NCBI GenBank assembly: GCA_964251665.1 | Contig: CAXUKO010000022.1 | Coordinates: forward strand, 1-64,000 | Direction: 5' to 3' | Source of the DNA: JBBQLG01 sp964251665 | GTDB lineage: Bacteria; Bacteroidota; Bacteroidia; Cytophagales; Spirosomataceae | Length of the DNA stretch: 64,000 nucleotides | Shown here: piece after piece, positions 16,936-26,230 of the stretch | Position numbering within the stretch: the first letter of the stretch is position 1 | Layout: every line of letters begins with the position of its first letter | The notes under the pieces: model-generated | Told to the model about the DNA's origin: nothing | The model's input: only the letters and a program-made list of their open reading frames with translations | Databases searched by the model: none | Translations under genes and position numbers: made by a program

Positions 16936-19341
16936 TCAGGCATTCCAGGTCCAGTTACGAATTTCGGGCATATCCTCACCGTTCTGGGTGATGTACAACT
17001 TGTGTTCAACGAGTTTATCTTTCAGCCATTGCTTTAAATAAGCCCCCGTATTTCCCAGTTGGGGCAGGCGGTCAATCACATCCATAGCCAGGTGAAAGCG
17101 GTCCATCTCGTTCAGCACCGTCATGTCGAAAGCAGTCGTGATGGTGCCTTCTTCCTTATAGCCCCGCACATGGATACTGGTGTTGTTGGCCCGGTTGTAG
17201 GTTAGCCGGTGGACCAGCCAAGGGTAGCCATGAAACGCAAAAATGACTGGCTTATTCCGGGTGAACAGGGCATCGTAATCGGCATCAGATAAGCCGTGGG
17301 GGTGTTCGGTATGGCGTTCCAGTTTCAGGAGATCAACGACGTTTACAACCCGGATTTTCACAGCGGGCAGGTGTTCACCGAGGAGTTGAACGGCCGCCAG
17401 GGTTTCGAGCGTTGGTACATCGCCACAACAGGCCATCACCGCGTCCGGCTCAACGCCTGCGTCACTGCTCGCCCAGGCCCAGATGCCAATACCCTCCGTG
17501 CAATGTTTTTGAGCGGCATCCATCGTCAGCCACTGCGGGGCCGGGTGTTTGCCCGCTACCATCACGTTGACATAATGCCGCGAGCGCAGGCAATGGTCCA
17601 TCACTGACAGCAAACAGTTGGCATCAGGTGGCAGATACACCCGCACGATGTCCGCCTTTTTATTGATGACGTGATCCATGAAGCCGGGGTCCTGATGGGT
17701 GAACCCATTATGGTCCTGCCGCCAGACAGTGGATGTTAACAGGTAATTCAGCGACGCAATTTTTCTTCGCCAGGGAATTTCCAGCGTCATCTTCAGCCAC
17801 TTGGCGTGCTGGTTAACCATCGAATCAACAATGTGAACGAAGGCTTCGTAAGAGTTGAACAGGCTATGCCGACCGGTGAGCAGGTAGCCTTCCAGCCAGC
17901 CTTCGCACTGGTGTTCGCTGAGCATTTCCATTACGCTGCCCGACGGAGCCAAAAACTCGTCATTTACCGCCGTGTCGGCTTCCCACTGCCGGTCGGTGGC
18001 GTCAAAGATGGCTTCCAGCCGGTTGGACATCGTCTCGTCAGGACCGAAGATCCGGAAGTTGCGCGGGGCTTGATTCAGGTTGATGACATCGCGCAGAAAC
18101 GTCCCGACCACATAGGTATCACTGGCCAGCGTCGCGCCCGGCGCGGGCACATCGACCGCATAGTCACAGAAAGCGGGCAGGTGCAGGGCTTGCATTAACT
18201 GCCCGCCGTTGGTATGCAGACTGGCTCCCATACGCCGGTCACCCCGGGGAGCCAGGGCCGCCAGTTCGGGCAGTAGCCGCCCCTGCGTGTCAAAGAGTTC
18301 GTCGGGTTTGTAGCTGCGCAGCCAGTCCTCCAACTGGGTCAGGTGCTCCGGGGGCGTGGTGTCCGATATGGACAGCGGCACCTGGTGCGCCCGGAAAGTG
18401 CCTTCATTGGCATGGCCATCAATAACTTTTGGACCGGTCCAGCCTTTAGGCGATTTCAGCACAAGCACTGGCCAGCGGGGGCGGGTCGTGTGCGTCTGAC
18501 CACGGGCATTTTGCTTTATTTGCCGGATTTGCTCAACGATCATATCCATAGTGGCAGCCATTGCCTGATGCATCGTTTCCGGGTCGTCGCCGGCTACAAA
18601 ATAGGGCGTCCAGCCGTAGCCGCGCAGCAACTGATCCAATTCTTCGTGGGTAATGCGGGCCAGCACCGTAGGATTAGAGATCTTATAGCCGTTCAGGTGA
18701 AGGATGGGTAATACCACCCCGTCGGTGAGGGGGTTGAGAAACTTGTTAGAGTGCCAGGCCGTCGCCAGCGGGCCGGTTTCGGCTTCTCCGTCGCCTATCA
18801 CACAGGCAGCAATCAGGTCCGGGTTATCAAAGACGGCCCCAAACGCGTGGCTGAGCGAATAGCCCAACTCGCCCCCTTCGTGCATCGAACCGGGTGTTTG
18901 CGGTGATGCGTGACTCGAAATGCCGCCCGGAAATGAGAATTGGGTGAATAGTTTTCTCAGCCCGGCCTCGTCGGCACTGATGTTGGGGTACACCTCGCTG
19001 TAGCTGCCTTCGAGGTAGGTATTGGCCACCACTGCCGGACCACCGTGGCCGGGGCCGGAAATGTAGAGCATGTCGAGGTCGAACTTTTTGATGACCCGGT
19101 TCAGGTGGGCGTAGATAAAATTCTGCCCCGGCGTTGTACCCCAGTGTCCCAGCAACATGTGTTTGACATGCGCTAACGTCAGGGGGTCACGCAGCAATGG
19201 ATTATCGCGGAGGTAAATCTGACCGACCGACAGGTAGTTTGCTGCCCGCCAGTAGGCGTTTATTAGCCGAGCCTCCTGCGCTGATAAGGGCGTATTGGTT
19301 CGGTACGTTACTGGCTGTTCTGAGCTGACGGTAGTTTCCAT
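16936..19341 (-). CDS. xfp: Phosphoketolase (xylulose-5-phosphate/fructose-6-phosphate)
   Basis: The 801-residue protein is a full-length thiamine-diphosphate phosphoketolase. It carries the family motif GDGEAETGPLATAWHSNKF in the TPP-binding region, SGPGHGGPA near residue 95, the HLNGYKI block and the long C-terminal domain containing GDVPTLETLAA. The reaction cleaves xylulose-5-P or fructose-6-P with phosphate to give acetyl-phosphate plus glyceraldehyde-3-P or erythrose-4-P. Acetate kinase, which often sits next to xfp and makes ATP from acetyl-phosphate, is absent from this window and must be supplied elsewhere. Confidence 0.95.
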   Translation of the reverse strand: METTVSSEQPVTYRTNTPLSAQEARLINAYWRAANYLSVGQIYLRDNPLLRDPLTLAHVKHMLLGHWGTTPGQNFIYAHLNRVIKKFDLDMLYISGPGHGGPAVVANTYLEGSYSEVYPNISADEAGLRKLFTQFSFPGGISSHASPQTPGSMHEGGELGYSLSHAFGAVFDNPDLIAACVIGDGEAETGPLATAWHSNKFLNPLTDGVVLPILHLNGYKISNPTVLARITHEELDQLLRGYGWTPYFVAGDDPETMHQAMAATMDMIVEQIRQIKQNARGQTHTTRPRWPVLVLKSPKGWTGPKVIDGHANEGTFRAHQVPLSISDTTPPEHLTQLEDWLRSYKPDELFDTQGRLLPELAALAPRGDRRMGASLHTNGGQLMQALHLPAFCDYAVDVPAPGATLASDTYVVGTFLRDVINLNQAPRNFRIFGPDETMSNRLEAIFDATDRQWEADTAVNDEFLAPSGSVMEMLSEHQCEGWLEGYLLTGRHSLFNSYEAFVHIVDSMVNQHAKWLKMTLEIPWRRKIASLNYLLTSTVWRQDHNGFTHQDPGFMDHVINKKADIVRVYLPPDANCLLSVMDHCLRSRHYVNVMVAGKHPAPQWLTMDAAQKHCTEGIGIWAWASSDAGVEPDAVMACCGDVPTLETLAAVQLLGEHLPAVKIRVVNVVDLLKLERHTEHPHGLSDADYDALFTRNKPVIFAFHGYPWLVHRLTYNRANNTSIHVRGYKEEGTITTAFDMTVLNEMDRFHLAMDVIDRLPQLGNTGAYLKQWLKDKLVEHKLYITQNGEDMPEIRNWTWNA

Positions 19342-19683
19342 AAATTGGGTGATTGATTAAGCTGGCTCCGGGCAAATGGCCGGGGCATACGCAGAACCGC
19401 GTGAAGAAATAGAATACGTTCAGGTTGCTACTTATTTAGGGGCTTTCGATTGTTTCCAGATCGTGAATAAGCCGAATTTTGTTCGTTCTGGATGTATTCA
19501 GGTACTTTGTGTATACCAGCCGCTTTAGCGGACTTAGTCGCTGCTTACGTACCTGTTTTGGGGTTGTTTGCTATGTCGAGTGGAGGACAGACGTAGTGAT
19601 GTTGCTGATTCTATACGTTTGTAAAACGATGCAACGGAACGTTGGCCTTGCTTGTCCGCTCGCTGGTACTCAATTGTAAGCTG
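19342..19683. other. Intergenic region upstream of xfp
   Basis: The 342-bp gap must contain the xfp promoter (minus strand) and lies beyond the 3' end of the Usp gene. A 66-codon plus-strand frame at 19479-19679 has an unlikely composition and no recognisable domain, so it is not called. No hairpin or repeat was noted. Confidence 0.4.
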
Positions 19684-20553
19684 TCATATCGCCTGGTCAG
19701 CATTCGATAAATCTTCGATTAGCTGAGGCAGGTCATTGCTGTCGTCATCGTAAATCGTTAACAGGGGGATGGCTGGCGTGTAGGTCCGCGAGCGGTTTAC
19801 GGAATTTCCAGCCATACTATTAGCCCCTTCCCTGTACTGGGGAATTATTGCCAGCAATTCAACCGGATGGCCGGCCAGGTAGGAGTCAATACCCTGCCGA
19901 ACGTTTGGAGCGGCTAACCGGGCAATTGTGGGTTCAATAGGCTGTAAAAATTTACGGATATGGATTTCCTGCTCAACAGGGATAGCAACTTTACCAGGGG
20001 TGTCAATAGTAAGTAAGGTCAGCTTCGCTCCTTTGAGCGTCACTAACTCCTTGATCGGTAAGAGTAGTTTGCTGTTTTTCAGGTTGGCGAAATCGGCTGC
20101 CAGTGCCAGCCCACGCAGCGGCCCGACGAGGGCACCAACCGGCACCACCAGTACGTTGGCTTTTAACTGGCGGGTCAGCGCGATGGTACTGTTGCCAAAC
20201 AACTCGTTCGTACCGTCTTTTTTAGCTCCTATAATTACAAAGTCATAGAATTCAACGGCAAGCGACTTCTGAACTACCTCAATCACATGCCCGGAACACG
20301 CCGATGAGCGGAACGTATGCCAGTCGGTGGTGGCCTTCCGGTGTAGCTCCCTGATAATGTCATTCAGCCGTTCAGCGTAGGCAGAACGAGCTGTTTCGGC
20401 ACCGTATATGGGGCTGTAAAATCCATCAGATTCCTGCGGATAAACGCAAAGGAGATGAAAGTCAGCAACAGTATCGCCGAAGAATGATCGGGCATAGTCA
20501 AAGGCGTAATTGGAGGCTTCCGAAAAGTCAGTCAAGAGCAATATCTTTCTCAT
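19684..20553 (-). CDS. Tandem-domain universal stress protein
   Basis: The 289-residue protein contains two UspA folds. The first (residues 1-140) begins KILLLTDFSEASNYAFDYA and ends with the FVIIGAKKDGTNELFGNSTIALTRQLKANVLVVPVGA segment, a variant of the nucleotide-binding Gx2Gx9G(S/T) motif. The second (about 145-285) is more divergent and lacks a clear motif, which is common in Bacteroidota tandem Usps. It is predicted to be cytoplasmic. It stands alone in the stress module beside xfp. Confidence 0.85.
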   Translation of the reverse strand: MRKILLLTDFSEASNYAFDYARSFFGDTVADFHLLCVYPQESDGFYSPIYGAETARSAYAERLNDIIRELHRKATTDWHTFRSSACSGHVIEVVQKSLAVEFYDFVIIGAKKDGTNELFGNSTIALTRQLKANVLVVPVGALVGPLRGLALAADFANLKNSKLLLPIKELVTLKGAKLTLLTIDTPGKVAIPVEQEIHIRKFLQPIEPTIARLAAPNVRQGIDSYLAGHPVELLAIIPQYREGANSMAGNSVNRSRTYTPAIPLLTIYDDDSNDLPQLIEDLSNADQAI

Positions 20554-21196
20554 GTGAAGTAGAGGGAGGGTTTAGTGTGCCCTTGTACACGCCGGGTTAA
20601 CACCAGACGCTGAACTGTTTCTTAGGTGGCAGGAGCAACCACGTACCTGATCGCTCCACGTCTACTGCCATCAGCATTAATTTAGCCGGATACGGCCGTG
20701 AAATACCGATGGACCCTACAAGCCAGCACCGCAGCCGTTCGCTGAATCAGGTGATTTCCTCGTCCGACATCGCAATTTCGGGGATAAGCCGACCGGAACC
20801 ACTGCCTAATCATGGCGCGGCAGACAACAGGCTAAAACAGCCCGACAAAGATGGCTGGAAACCATGCGCTAATGCCTGACAGTGGTCAGGTCAGATACTG
20901 ATAAAATACAGGTCGCTTAGTAGAACGAAACCAGTCGTTAGGCTACTCACCTGATCGACACCATTCCCAGCCGCGTTTTTGCTTTTGAGCGAAGAAGTCG
21001 AGTTGAAAACCCAGCACTAAAGTTATAGTACAGCCCCGGCATATTAGTTATGTCCAGCTATGTACGCAATAGGAGCCAGCAAACGCAGGCTATATAGCTA
21101 TATAGAGATGTAAATAGCTTGTGACAGATGGGTTTTAGACTATGTCAAAATGCCTATGTCCTCTACTAACTGCTTGAGGAGCGCCAGGTAGTACGC
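20554..21196. other. Long non-coding stretch
   Basis: These 643 bp lie between the Usp gene and a small coiled-coil gene, both on the minus strand. No ORF with protein-like composition, tRNA or hairpin terminator was identified. An AT-rich stretch with TATATAGCTATATAG near 21090-21105 may be promoter-related. The region may be decayed cargo. Confidence 0.4.
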
Positions 21197-21505
21197 TCAT
21201 AGCTCATTAAGCTCAGCACAGATTGACGCTTCGAGATCAGCCTCTTCCTGCTGATGGCGACTTTTCATACACTGTCGCCTGAGGGAATAGTGCATTGCTA
21301 AGTGGGTATGCTCCTCCACCCGGAGAACTATCACCTGAATGTTCGCTAATTTTGTATAATTTCTTAGTTCTAATTGCCGGTATTTCTCCGTGAGGTCATC
21401 ATAAGTTTGTCGCTCCTCATGGATCAGCATCTTCCATTCCTGCAAATGACGTTTTAACAAGTTAATTCGAGAGCTGAGCCATTGTATGTGCGGATCTACT
21501 TTCAT
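21197..21505 (-). CDS. Small coiled-coil unknown protein
   Basis: The 102-residue protein is charged and almost fully helical, with a heptad-like segment from about residue 10 to 65 (INLLKRHLQEWKMLIHEERQ, then EKYRQLELRN). It has no signal peptide or membrane helix. No family was recognised. Being rich in Gln, Glu and Arg with regular hydrophobic spacing, it looks genuine. Confidence 0.5.
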   Translation of the reverse strand: MKVDPHIQWLSSRINLLKRHLQEWKMLIHEERQTYDDLTEKYRQLELRNYTKLANIQVIVLRVEEHTHLAMHYSLRRQCMKSRHQQEEADLEASICAELNEL

Positions 21506-21732
21506 TGTCCTGTTAAGTAACAGTTTCGCTGGCTTAACCGGATTGTATCAGATAAGAGTTGATCAGCGCATAAGTAATGAGGAAAAGGCCGTACCACGGT
21601 GTATTCATTGCCGGTTAAAAATCCGCGCTCTTAACCAACATGGTACCGATATTCCTATAACTAGCGGGCTTGATGAACAGATGCTCATGAAAGGCGTGCA
21701 ACTCTTACTGTGCACCTTGCCATTCTGGCAGT

Positions 21733-21987
21733 TCATCCCGTTTCGCTTACCACTTTCTTAAAATCGCTCAGGTGAACATAGCGAAGGGTTTCGTTCCGTA
21801 AACGGGCTTGCTGCCAGGTCGGACCGCTCCCGCAATGATCGGGATGAAACCAGATAATGTCTCCTTTCCGAATAATCCCTTTCATTAAGTTAACGGGATT
21901 GGCAGGCTCGGCAAGCCATTCGGTATCCTGTATGGCTGTGTGGGCTACTGTATAATCGGCGGGGGTAAAAACAGTTTGATTAATCAT
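21733..21987 (-). CDS. Small conserved unknown protein, copy 2
   Basis: The 84-residue paralogue of the 81-residue protein at 11989-12234. It shares TEW, KGIIRKGDIIWF, DH, TWQQARL-NETLRYV and DF in the same order, with differing N-termini. The conserved Trp, aromatic and charged residues suggest a compact beta-rich domain. Nothing points to a function. Both copies lie in the stress module, each near its own small unknown gene. Confidence 0.7.
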   Translation of the reverse strand: MINQTVFTPADYTVAHTAIQDTEWLAEPANPVNLMKGIIRKGDIIWFHPDHCGSGPTWQQARLRNETLRYVHLSDFKKVVSETG

Positions 21988-22356
21988 GTCCTACTTGTTT
22001 AGGGGTATAAATCAACAGAGTTAAATCGGTTGTAAGTCGTTGTTGCGCTACCCGGCAGATCTCAGCCCAGGCAGGTGTATCTGGGGGTGGTGAAAGACGA
22101 ATCTCCATGGAGAGAAAGCCACCCCGCAGGCCTAAGGCTACTTATAGCGTGATTGGATGCGTTGACTGCCCGAAGGTCTGCAACCGAGGTCGAAATCAGA
22201 CTGACGGTTGTCAGCCATCCAGATGATAGGTATCAGCTTTCGGATGCGGAGTTGATGGTAATCAGCCGCTGGAGTGACCACCATCATGGAGAAACCGTGA
22301 CGAAGCCAATACCTTGCCGCCCGGCTCAAGCAGCCACCTAATCAGCTTAGACAGTC
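21988..22356. other. Intergenic region between divergent genes
   Basis: A 369-bp divergent spacer. A 62-codon plus-strand frame (22153-22341) has no recognisable domain and no supporting start signal, so it is not called. No repeats or hairpins were noted. Confidence 0.35.
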
Positions 22357-23193
22357 ATGAATTACAAACCCTGTTTTCTGGTCTTTTCGGCCCTGGCGGT
22401 CCCAATGGTTGCATTGGTCGCCGGTAGGTGGCTGGCCGACCGCCAGATACGCAAAGAAATTGCCCGTTTGTTTTCGCTGGCAATAACAGGTCCGGTGCAA
22501 ACCTACGACCCGGCCCAACTGACCAGCCTGCCCGCACCCGTACAGCGGTACTTCCGGCACGTGCTGAAACCCGGCCAACCCTACCTGCGGTCTGTCCGGC
22601 TCCGACACGACGGGCAATTTAAAACCGACCTGAAAAAGGACTGGATGCCCATTACCGGTGAAGAATATTTCGTAGCCAACACGCCGGGTTATATCTGGAT
22701 CGGCACAACCACTTGGTTCAGTGCCTGCGATCAGTATGTAGCCGGGCAGGGCAGCCTCACCGTGCGGCTGCTGGATATGCTGCCGATTCAGCGGGGAAGC
22801 GGCCCCAGTTACGATCAGGGCGAACTGCTGCGCTGGCTGGCCGAAACCCCCTGGTTTCCGACCAGTCTACTACCCGGCGGGCCGATAAACTGGTCGCCGG
22901 TCGATGACCACTCGGCTAGGCTCACCCTTACCGACCACGGCCAAACCGTCTCCTGCCTGATAGACTTTAACGAACAGAACGAACTTGTGCGGTGTCAGGC
23001 GCAACGGTACAGCGACGAGACGCACATTGGGAGTTGGGTGTGCCATCTGTCCGACTACCGCCACTGGCACGGTCTGCGGGTGCCTACGCAGGGTGGAGCC
23101 GCCTGGTTGATAGCAGGCGAAGAAAAACCGTATGCCCGTTTTACCCTGCGCGACATTGAGTATGACCAGTCGTATGCATACGCCGATCGGTAG
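22357..23193 (+). CDS. DUF6544-family membrane-anchored protein
   Basis: The 278-residue protein starts with a hydrophobic segment (LVFSALAVPMVALVAGRWLA, about residues 8-27) acting as a signal anchor. The soluble part follows the DUF6544 pattern: LPAPVQRYFRHVLKPGQPYLRSVRLRHDG, then a beta-rich domain with WFSACDQYV, LLRWLAETPWFPTSLLP and a C-terminal GLRVPTQGGAAW. The function of the family is unknown. It is the first of three plus-strand genes and may be co-transcribed with the DUF1003 gene 143 bp downstream. Confidence 0.7.
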   Translation: MNYKPCFLVFSALAVPMVALVAGRWLADRQIRKEIARLFSLAITGPVQTYDPAQLTSLPAPVQRYFRHVLKPGQPYLRSVRLRHDGQFKTDLKKDWMPITGEEYFVANTPGYIWIGTTTWFSACDQYVAGQGSLTVRLLDMLPIQRGSGPSYDQGELLRWLAETPWFPTSLLPGGPINWSPVDDHSARLTLTDHGQTVSCLIDFNEQNELVRCQAQRYSDETHIGSWVCHLSDYRHWHGLRVPTQGGAAWLIAGEEKPYARFTLRDIEYDQSYAYADR

Positions 23194-23336
23194 CATTTAC
23201 TCAGGCAGCGGCCGACCGTTGATTGACAGTTTGAACAATTCAGTAGAGATGGATTCAACGAGGTCGAAAAATTCTCTGGTCGGACAACAGACCGTTACAA
23301 ATCGCTTAAATTTCATTAAACACGACTATAAATAAC

Positions 23337-23918
23337 ATGGAAATTAACCAGCTACTGTGCGATGAAAATGCACATCTTGAGAAATTGCACCGGATCGTCA
23401 AGGATACGCTGGAGGCTGAGGAACTCATTTTACATAACCTGGTAAATCCTCCGCTGGAGGTACTGACGGAGGGACAAAAATTATCCGACAAGGTCGCGCA
23501 ATTTGGCGGAAGCTGGCGATTTATCATTCTGTTCGGCATCATCCTGACGGCCTGGATTATTTTCAACGGCTTGGCGATTAAGGCCTACAAATTTGATCCG
23601 TACCCCTTTATCCTCATGAACCTGATCCTGTCCTGCATTGCCGCCCTACAGGCACCTATTATCATGATGAGCCAGAACCGGCAGGAGGAAAAAGATCGTA
23701 TGCGAAGCGAAAACGATTACATGATTAACCTGAAGGCAGAAATGCAGATCCGCAGTATCAATCAGAAGATAGATTTACTGCTGGAGGAGCAGATCAAAAC
23801 ACTGTTCGACACGCAGGAGAAACAGTTCGCTCTGCTTCAGGAGATAAATGACAGGCTCAGGAACAGCCCCCTTAAATCGCAGGCCATAGAGCCGTCACTA
23901 ACCCGCAACAGCGCATGA
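23337..23918 (+). CDS. DUF1003 membrane protein
   Basis: The 193-residue protein matches DUF1003. It has a short cytoplasmic N-terminus, two membrane helices (FIILFGIILTAWIIFNGLAI at about 61-80 and PFILMNLILSCIAALQAPII at about 88-107) joined by the family KAYKFDPYPF loop, and a conserved MMSQNRQEEKDR segment. A C-terminal coiled coil follows (IRSINQKIDLLLEEQIK). The role is unknown. The stop codon overlaps the ATG of the next gene (ATGA at 23915-23918), showing translational coupling. Confidence 0.88.
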   Translation: MEINQLLCDENAHLEKLHRIVKDTLEAEELILHNLVNPPLEVLTEGQKLSDKVAQFGGSWRFIILFGIILTAWIIFNGLAIKAYKFDPYPFILMNLILSCIAALQAPIIMMSQNRQEEKDRMRSENDYMINLKAEMQIRSINQKIDLLLEEQIKTLFDTQEKQFALLQEINDRLRNSPLKSQAIEPSLTRNSA

Positions 23919-24251
23919 ACAACCAGACCAAATTACTTGTCATAAGACTGTCCCACAGTCGTATGGCTGTTTTTTGTCTCTATAATTGGTTACATCTTGT
24001 ACGGAGGACCGGCCGACAAGATTAGCAGGTACACCTGGATTGCCACAGGTATGGTTATCCTGGAAGGACTGATTTTACTTTTGTTTCGCCTGTCCTGTCC
24101 GCTGACCAGCCTGGCCCGGCGCTATTCCGATTCCGACAGGGCCAATTTCGCTATTTTTCTACCCAACTGGCTGGCCCGTTACAATAAGCGGCTATTTGCC
24201 CCCCTGTACACCGTGGATTTGCTGGTGATTTCTTTCCGGCAAACTCACTGA
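23915..24251 (+). pseudogene. Frameshifted small membrane protein gene
   Basis: Translation from the ATG at 23915 (ATGA overlap with DUF1003) gives MNNQTKLLVIRLSHS, then runs into a stop after 35 codons. Skipping one C at about 23960 restores a coherent frame, VWLFFVSIIGYILYGGPADK and onward to 24251 (EGLILLLFRLSCPLTSLARRYSDS, then LPNWLARYNK). That reads as a 112-residue protein with three membrane helices of a Bacteroidota family of unknown function. Either this is a recent frameshift or a sequencing error; no slippery heptamer was seen. The 3' end overlaps the convergent Usp gene by 60 bp. Confidence 0.6.
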
Positions 24252-25103
24252 TTTTAAACGGCTTCCGTTCTCAACCGCTTCCGTATGAAGTTGCATAATC
24301 AGCACTGGCGGAGTGGCATGGTTCAACACATCCTCGGCCACGCTGCCCTGCAACAAATGACGAAGCCCCGTGTGGCCGTGGGTATAGAGCACAATCAGGT
24401 CGGCCCCTCGTTCGTGGGCGTAATTCAGGATGCCGGTTTCCGCGTCGCGGGCTTGGCGGATGTGCAGTTCGTAGTCGGTAATGCCGTTTTCTGCCGCCAG
24501 TTCACACATCCAGTCATGTACGCCTTCGGGTGCCAGATTATCGCTCGGCGTGGTGACGTAGACAAACTGCTTCAGGCCGTGGTGCGTTGCGTCGAACGGA
24601 TAGGTGGGCCAGTGCTGTTTCAACGCATCATCGACGTCGATGGCGGCAATGGCGTTGATCGGATCGAAGGAAATCATTCCCTGTTTCAGGACCAGCACCG
24701 GGCAGTGCGCGTAACGGACAATGTGTTCGGCGTTGGAGCCAAAAAGCCACTCGTCCCAGCCTGAGGTGCCGTGCGTAGCCAGCACAATCAAGTCGGCATG
24801 ATGCCCGGTCATGGCTTCGCGCACACTCCCCTCGTCCCGGCAGGTAACCGGAATAATGGTGATGTCTTTATAGATCGGATTGTCGACCAGTTCCTGTAGG
24901 GTAGCCACGGCGGTATCATCCTGCTCGTCGAGGTAGCGGGTCATCGCCATTGCCCCTTCGATGGTGATGCCGCGAGCAATCGAGAACGGTATGTAATGCA
25001 CCAGCAGAATCTCCGCTTTGTACGTACGGGCCAGGTCGGCGGCAACCCGGAGCGCATCATCGGCGAGTGGGCTAAAATCGGTCGGAACAAGAATGGTTTT
25101 CAT
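24192..25103 (-). CDS. Tandem-domain universal stress protein
   Basis: The 303-residue protein has two complete UspA domains. Domain 1 (1-140) begins TILVPTDFSPLADDALRVAADLA and has the ATP-binding loop THGTSGWDEWLFGSNAEHIVRYAHCPVLVLK. Domain 2 (150-275) has THGHTGLRHLLQGSVAEDVLNHATPPVLIM. Both loops fit Gx2Gx9G(S/T), so ATP binding is likely. A C-terminal tail of about 30 residues is unusual. It is more canonical than the Usp at 19684. The stress-module neighbours suggest a role in energy or redox stress. Confidence 0.9.
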   Translation of the reverse strand: MKTILVPTDFSPLADDALRVAADLARTYKAEILLVHYIPFSIARGITIEGAMAMTRYLDEQDDTAVATLQELVDNPIYKDITIIPVTCRDEGSVREAMTGHHADLIVLATHGTSGWDEWLFGSNAEHIVRYAHCPVLVLKQGMISFDPINAIAAIDVDDALKQHWPTYPFDATHHGLKQFVYVTTPSDNLAPEGVHDWMCELAAENGITDYELHIRQARDAETGILNYAHERGADLIVLYTHGHTGLRHLLQGSVAEDVLNHATPPVLIMQLHTEAVENGSRLKSVSLPERNHQQIHGVQGGK

Positions 25104-25219
25104 ACTTTACGAATTTATTTACCCGTGAAGATGGCGGTATTAGTTTCTGTCGACTATGACGCTGGTTAGGGAACTGGTTGATTTACATCAGCTTAAACGG
25201 ATGTAGGGTATGAACCGGT

Positions 25220-25504
25220 TTATCCTGAGACTACCGCATCGGCGGGTAAGTGCTCCTGCGGCAGGCATCCCTGTTCCAGATAGGTCAGGTTGTTGAGCGT
25301 CGTGTGGGCGATCTGCTCCATAGCCTCCCGGGTGAAGAAACCCTGATGCGCCGTAACCAGCACGTTGGGTAGGTGCGTGAGGGCGTTCAGGTCCGCATCA
25401 GGCAGGGGCTTGTCGGACCAGTCAGCAAAAAAGAAATCGTCTTCCCCTTCGTACACGTCGATACCCAGGGCACCCAGATGACCATTGAAACACCTTTTAA
25501 GCAC
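25220..25504 (-). pseudogene. Truncated D-lactate dehydrogenase-type 2-hydroxyacid dehydrogenase
   Basis: Only the last 94 or so codons are left. GHLGALGIDVYEGEDDFFF, then WSDKPLPDADLNAL and VLVTAHQGFFTREAMEQIA match the C-terminal part of D-LDH enzymes. The catalytic His of the VTAHQGF motif and the Glu of DVYEGE remain. The N-terminal two thirds, including the NAD-binding Rossmann motif and the catalytic Arg, are absent. The break at about 25490-25504 lies just before the metallopeptidase gene, marking a recombination junction between the stress and restriction modules. Confidence 0.75.
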
Positions 25505-25549
25505 AGTTGGCGGGCAATTACGGCAACGACAGAAGGATGAGGTATAGAC

Positions 25550-26230
25550 TTATAAATCCATCCCCGCTCCGTTGACCCGTAGCCAGGCTTTACGTTCGCG
25601 GTAGTCAGGCATAACCTTGTCCAGTTCATTCCAGAAGGCTTCAGAGTGGTTGTCAAATTTCAGGTGTGCCATTTCGTGAACGATGACGTAATCCAGGATC
25701 GACAGCGGAGCCATCAGGCATTTCCAGTGAAAATTCAGATCACCCGTTGCTACAGAGCAGGAAGCCCACCGATGTTGTAAATCCATCACCCGTATCTGTC
25801 CAGTCTCCACACCCATCTGTTCCTGCAATTGCCGCACCCGTTTTGTGATTCGAGGTACGCCCTTAGTTCGGTAGAATTCCTTGAAAATGTCGGGTGCTTT
25901 GGCCTTATCTTCTCGTTTCAGGCAGAAGTAGCCTTCTTTCAACAACAATGGTACTGGCTGTGTATCGACCAATTGCAACCGGTAGTTTCGGCCCAGATAC
26001 GGGAATGTCTCCCCACTGACAATCTCGCGCAGACTTCGCGTGGCGTTCAATTCGTCGCGTTCGGCGAGGTGTTTGTACAACTGGAAACTCTTGCGGGTAA
26101 CGATTGCGTGGATTTCGTCATCGGTAAAACTTTCCGGGGATAACACACTGATGGTACCATCCCGCTCCAGATAGATGCTGAGCGTTTTGCGTCGGCTGCG
26201 CTTTATGGTGTAGGCGGGTACCTCGCTCAT
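25550..26230 (-). CDS. YgjP-like zinc metallopeptidase (type I R-M associated)
   Basis: The 226-residue protein has the HEMAHLKFDNHSEAFW motif near residues 185-200 (HExxH zinc site with a downstream His). Ahead of it are the family LQHRWASCSVATGDLNFHWKCL stretch and an N-terminal SRRKTLSIYLERDG strand. It matches the YgjP/SprT-like group (DUF45). The gene overlaps the hsdR stop by 4 bp, so it is translationally coupled to the restriction subunit. Such genes are often found in type I restriction loci, where their role is unknown. Confidence 0.85.
   Translation of the reverse strand: MSEVPAYTIKRSRRKTLSIYLERDGTISVLSPESFTDDEIHAIVTRKSFQLYKHLAERDELNATRSLREIVSGETFPYLGRNYRLQLVDTQPVPLLLKEGYFCLKREDKAKAPDIFKEFYRTKGVPRITKRVRQLQEQMGVETGQIRVMDLQHRWASCSVATGDLNFHWKCLMAPLSILDYVIVHEMAHLKFDNHSEAFWNELDKVMPDYRERKAWLRVNGAGMDL

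Noticed and set aside
19479..19679. 66-codon frame upstream of xfp
   Set aside because: Its Cys/Val-rich composition and lack of motif or start signal make it unlikely to be a gene.
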